Assembly (NCBI RefSeq): GCF_000003855.2
Contig: NW_003101637.1
Coordinates: 211,245 to 222,013, forward strand
Source of the DNA: Blastomyces gilchristii SLH14081
Lineage: Eukaryota; Ascomycota; Eurotiomycetes; Onygenales; Ajellomycetaceae
DNA length: 10,769 bases
Direction: 5' to 3'
The position numbers and the translations under genes are program-made. The number at the start of each line of letters is the position of its first letter. The first letter of the stretch is position 1. Under the pieces are notes generated by a model that was given only the letters and a program-made list of their open reading frames with translations, was not told the DNA's origin and made no database searches. This document shows, piece after piece, positions 8,930-10,769 of this stretch.

Positions 8930-10530
8930 CTAATCTCTATCATCAGATAGTAGATTATAACTATTTTGAAAAGTAGGAATCTTAACTGCTTACATTATAT
9001 CTAGTTTATTATCAGAGTCATTTCTCAATTCTCTAATCTTAACAGAAGTTTGAGAATTCAAATTCTATTTATACTTAGCTGAAGAATTGAAGTGTGAAGA
9101 TCTAGATAGTTGAGAATTTCTTCTTTTTAAGCTTGTAGTTGTAGATTTACTAGCTTGACTTTTCTCTTTAATTTTAGATTCACTTTGAGCTTCATCTTTT
9201 CTTCAGTTCTTCTGAGTTCTTGAAGTAAATACACATTCTTTTGAGCTAGATGCATGTTTTTCTTTACAATTGAAGCACTTAAGCAGAGTATATTGATATA
9301 TTTTATCTCTTTTTAAGCATGTTTCACATTTATACTCACTAGTTTTGTGATCTCTAGTATAGAATGTGTATTTTAAGTCTCTAAAATAAGAGATTACAAA
9401 GTGTTCATATTTTTGACAGTTTGAACACTGTATTTGAGCTTTGAGATTCATTCATGAGTCTTTGTATTCATGAACTCTCATTTTCAAACCTGCTACTTTT
9501 ACTTCAGAGATTCTTGATTATTCAAGTGTCTTTATATATACTAGAACAGAGACATTTCTTCTACTCTGTCTGAACTCAATTGAATTAAGCTATACAGACT
9601 CTTTTCTCAGTTGAATAGAATTTTATTCTTTCAATTCATTTTTAAGAAGTAGCATTTCTTTCTCACAGTCAAAGATTTGAATTGAAATATTATAAAGAAT
9701 GAATTTATCTCACTTTTCATCTCTCTTAGATAGAATTATTATGTTTAACAGAGATTCTACTGCTGATTTTCAGAGATTCTCATTCTGAATAAGGAATTCT
9801 GCACTGAATTCAGACATTATGATCAGAATGATGAAGTTTTTAAAGAAGAATGACTCAATTGAAGCTATAATCAATTTTTAAACTTTAATATTAGTTATTA
9901 ACTGAGAAAAGAACTGCTGATTAATTTCATTTCTAATTCTAAAAATGAGACTTGAGTTTAGCTTATTTCTCTGCAAGATGTTCTGATTTAAGACTTTGAG
10001 AATAAGTCTTCTATTTCTGAAGATTTGAAGAGTTTTCTCTTTTTACATTTTTTTTCTCACTCTTCTATCAATAGAAGTATAAGCAGTATTCTTCTCAGTT
10101 TTCTCAGAATTTTGAGCAGATTTTGAGATGATAGATTTAGAGATAGCAGATTTAGAGACAGCAGTTTCAGCTGCTTGAGCATATATTTTCTTCTGATTTA
10201 AAGAAGAAGAAGAAGAAGAAGTAGAAAAGAAAGAAGAGTACACTGAAGAGTCAGTGATTATATTAGAAATTTTCAAAGTTTTTAGAACTATGTTTGAAAT
10301 TCTAAGTTTGAACTTGATCACTTTCTGTAGTTGTCTAGCCTGAGTATGAAGAATTAATAGAACTTCTTCATTTATCTCACTCAGACACTGCTTTTCAAGA
10401 ATTTTACTTGCTTTTTCAAGTTTCTGTATTTCAAGAACTTATTATTTCTCTATTTCTTCTTTCTTTCTTCTCTTCAGAATTTCAATCTCAAAAATAGTAT
10501 TTGAGAAAGCATTCTTTTTCACATTAACTG
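8930..10530 (-). pseudogene. LINE ORF1 (gag-like, RNA-binding), minus-strand copy
   Basis: One frame runs from about 10530 to a TAG at 8930-8932, roughly 530 codons, interrupted only by point-mutation stops. In order there is a Lys/Glu-rich N-terminus (EILKRRKKEE near 10489-10455), KFKLRISN, a poly-Ser tract, LNQKKIYAQAAE, and repeated SKSAISKS-like Ser/Lys motifs (10043-10321). A central domain contains MSEFSAEFLIQNEN (about 9817-9775). A zinc-knuckle block (9203-9451) follows: CSNC-x4-H with the last Cys now Tyr, a second knuckle with both leading Cys now Tyr, then CETC and an intact CFNC-x3-H-x6-C. A Lys/Ser-rich tail follows. No ATG sits at a convincing start, so the 5' limit is approximate. 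ORF2's candidate start (8900) lies just downstream in another frame. Confidence 0.85.
10201..10240 (-). repeat. Poly-Ser triplet tract in ORF1 (minus copy)
   Basis: AAGAAG-type repeats on the plus strand encode a Ser-rich run on the minus strand. This is the counterpart of the tract at 3697-3740 and is part of the ORF1 linker. Confidence 0.75.
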
Positions 10531-10562
10531 AGTATACTTTCAAACTTATTATTCTTACTCAA

Positions 10563-10693
10563 TGAAAAGTTGATCAGACTAATTCAATTAAGATATTTAT
10601 TAAACTCTTTTGAATTGAAAAGTTGATTAGACTGTTTCAATTAAGAGATTTCTAAATCTGTTTTCAATTGAAAAGTTGATCAGACTATTTCAA
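10563..10693 (-). repeat. 53-bp tandem repeats in the LINE 5' UTR (about 2.5 copies)
   Basis: The core TGAAAAGTTGATCAGACT begins at 10563, 10616 (with one C/T change) and 10669, exactly 53 bp apart. The first two units also share a TTTCAATTAAGA-like middle and a TTTGAAT/TTTCAAT end. The third breaks off after about 25 bp. They lie upstream of ORF1 in the element's reading direction, where some LINEs carry promoter monomers. That role is inference; the repetition is directly visible. Confidence 0.8.
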
Positions 10694-10769
10694 AAGAAGA
10701 ATAACAGACTTTTATATATAAAATATCTGATTTTTTTCACACTAGTTCAGTAACTAGATTAGATTTTTA
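10694..10769. other. Edge of window: LINE 5' UTR end or flank
   Basis: The tract is AT-rich, with a TATATATA-like run near 10720 and a small inverted repeat, CTAGTT and AACTAG around CAGT, at 10742-10757. It shows no similarity to the interrupted plus-strand ORF1. It may still be LINE 5' UTR; nothing here marks the element's 5' end. Confidence 0.4.

Larger units (their letters stand above)
4573..10769 (-). mobile_element. Near full-length Tad1-like non-LTR retrotransposon (LINE)
   Basis: Read on the minus strand, the parts are a 5' UTR with 53-bp tandem repeats, ORF1 with zinc knuckles, and ORF2 with AP-type endonuclease, reverse transcriptase, RNase H and a terminal CCHC. A 3' UTR of about 360 nt with a hairpin follows, then an (AAT)7 tail. 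An RNase H domain after the RT excludes Jockey and L1-type layouts and fits the Tad1/I groups; a fungal, mutation-decayed context favours Tad1. ORF1 is in one frame throughout and ORF2 needs only one frameshift, so nearly all damage is point mutation. The 5' end is not resolved: the element reaches at least 10693 and may extend beyond the window. It is flanked at its 3' end by a broken copy of its own family. Confidence 0.85.

Noticed and set aside
3440..10530. 5' inversion by twin priming of a single LINE
   Set aside because: The minus-strand element has its own complete ORF1, so the plus-strand ORF1 fragment is an extra copy and not an inverted 5' end.
10563..10693. CRISPR-like array
   Set aside because: The repeats are direct tandem 53-bp units without unique equal-length spacers, in a eukaryotic element's 5' UTR.
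1..10769. Genome with TGA read as Trp (mitochondrial or recoded)
   Set aside because: TGA does fall at many expected Trp positions, but TAA and TAG also interrupt conserved blocks at Gln positions, active sites are mutated, and the content is nuclear-type retrotransposons.

Overview
This window holds no intact gene. It is a graveyard of decayed retrotransposons of the kind found in AT-rich, repeat-silenced compartments of filamentous ascomycete genomes. The evidence is threefold. Translations line up with a Ty1/copia polyprotein and with a fungal Tad1-like LINE (three-knuckle ORF1; endonuclease, reverse transcriptase, RNase H and Zn-knuckle in ORF2). Long reading frames stay in phase but carry dozens of stops that transitions can explain (Gln to TAA/TAG, Trp to TGA/TAA). 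CG dinucleotides are almost absent, CC/GG are scarce, and base composition by eye is roughly 30% G+C. This looks like repeat-induced point mutation (RIP) or a related C-to-T process. The species cannot be named from the sequence.

Layout. (1) Positions 1-2711, plus strand: the 3' two thirds of a copia pol gene. It enters the window inside the integrase core and continues through the integrase C-terminal region, linker, reverse transcriptase and RNase H. It is followed by three 26-bp tandem repeats (2753-2830) and a possible 3' LTR (about 2833-3087, weak). (2) Positions 3088-3439: very AT-rich spacer without recognisable coding sequence. (3) Positions 3440-4572, plus strand: the first part of ORF1 of a Tad-like LINE, cut off abruptly within its zinc-knuckle block. 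(4) Positions 4573 to at least about 10.7 kb, minus strand: a second, near full-length LINE of the same family. Reading from its 3' end it has an (AAT)7 tail, a 3' UTR with a perfect 9-bp hairpin, ORF2 (about 8900 down to 4955), ORF1 (about 10530 down to 8930) and a 5' UTR with 53-bp tandem repeats.

The two LINE copies share homologous ORF1 sequence in opposite orientation. The simplest history is that the minus-strand LINE inserted into ORF1 of the older plus-strand copy, whose remainder should lie beyond the right edge. All elements were then mutated independently: in aligned stretches the two copies differ mainly by C/T and G/A transitions, including one site where an ancestral CG appears to have been hit on opposite strands.

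I looked for a novel cellular system and found none. The observations worth keeping concern retrotransposon biology: 5' UTR monomers, a 3' hairpin beside a trinucleotide tail, a nested insertion, the mutational context, and which catalytic residues survive.
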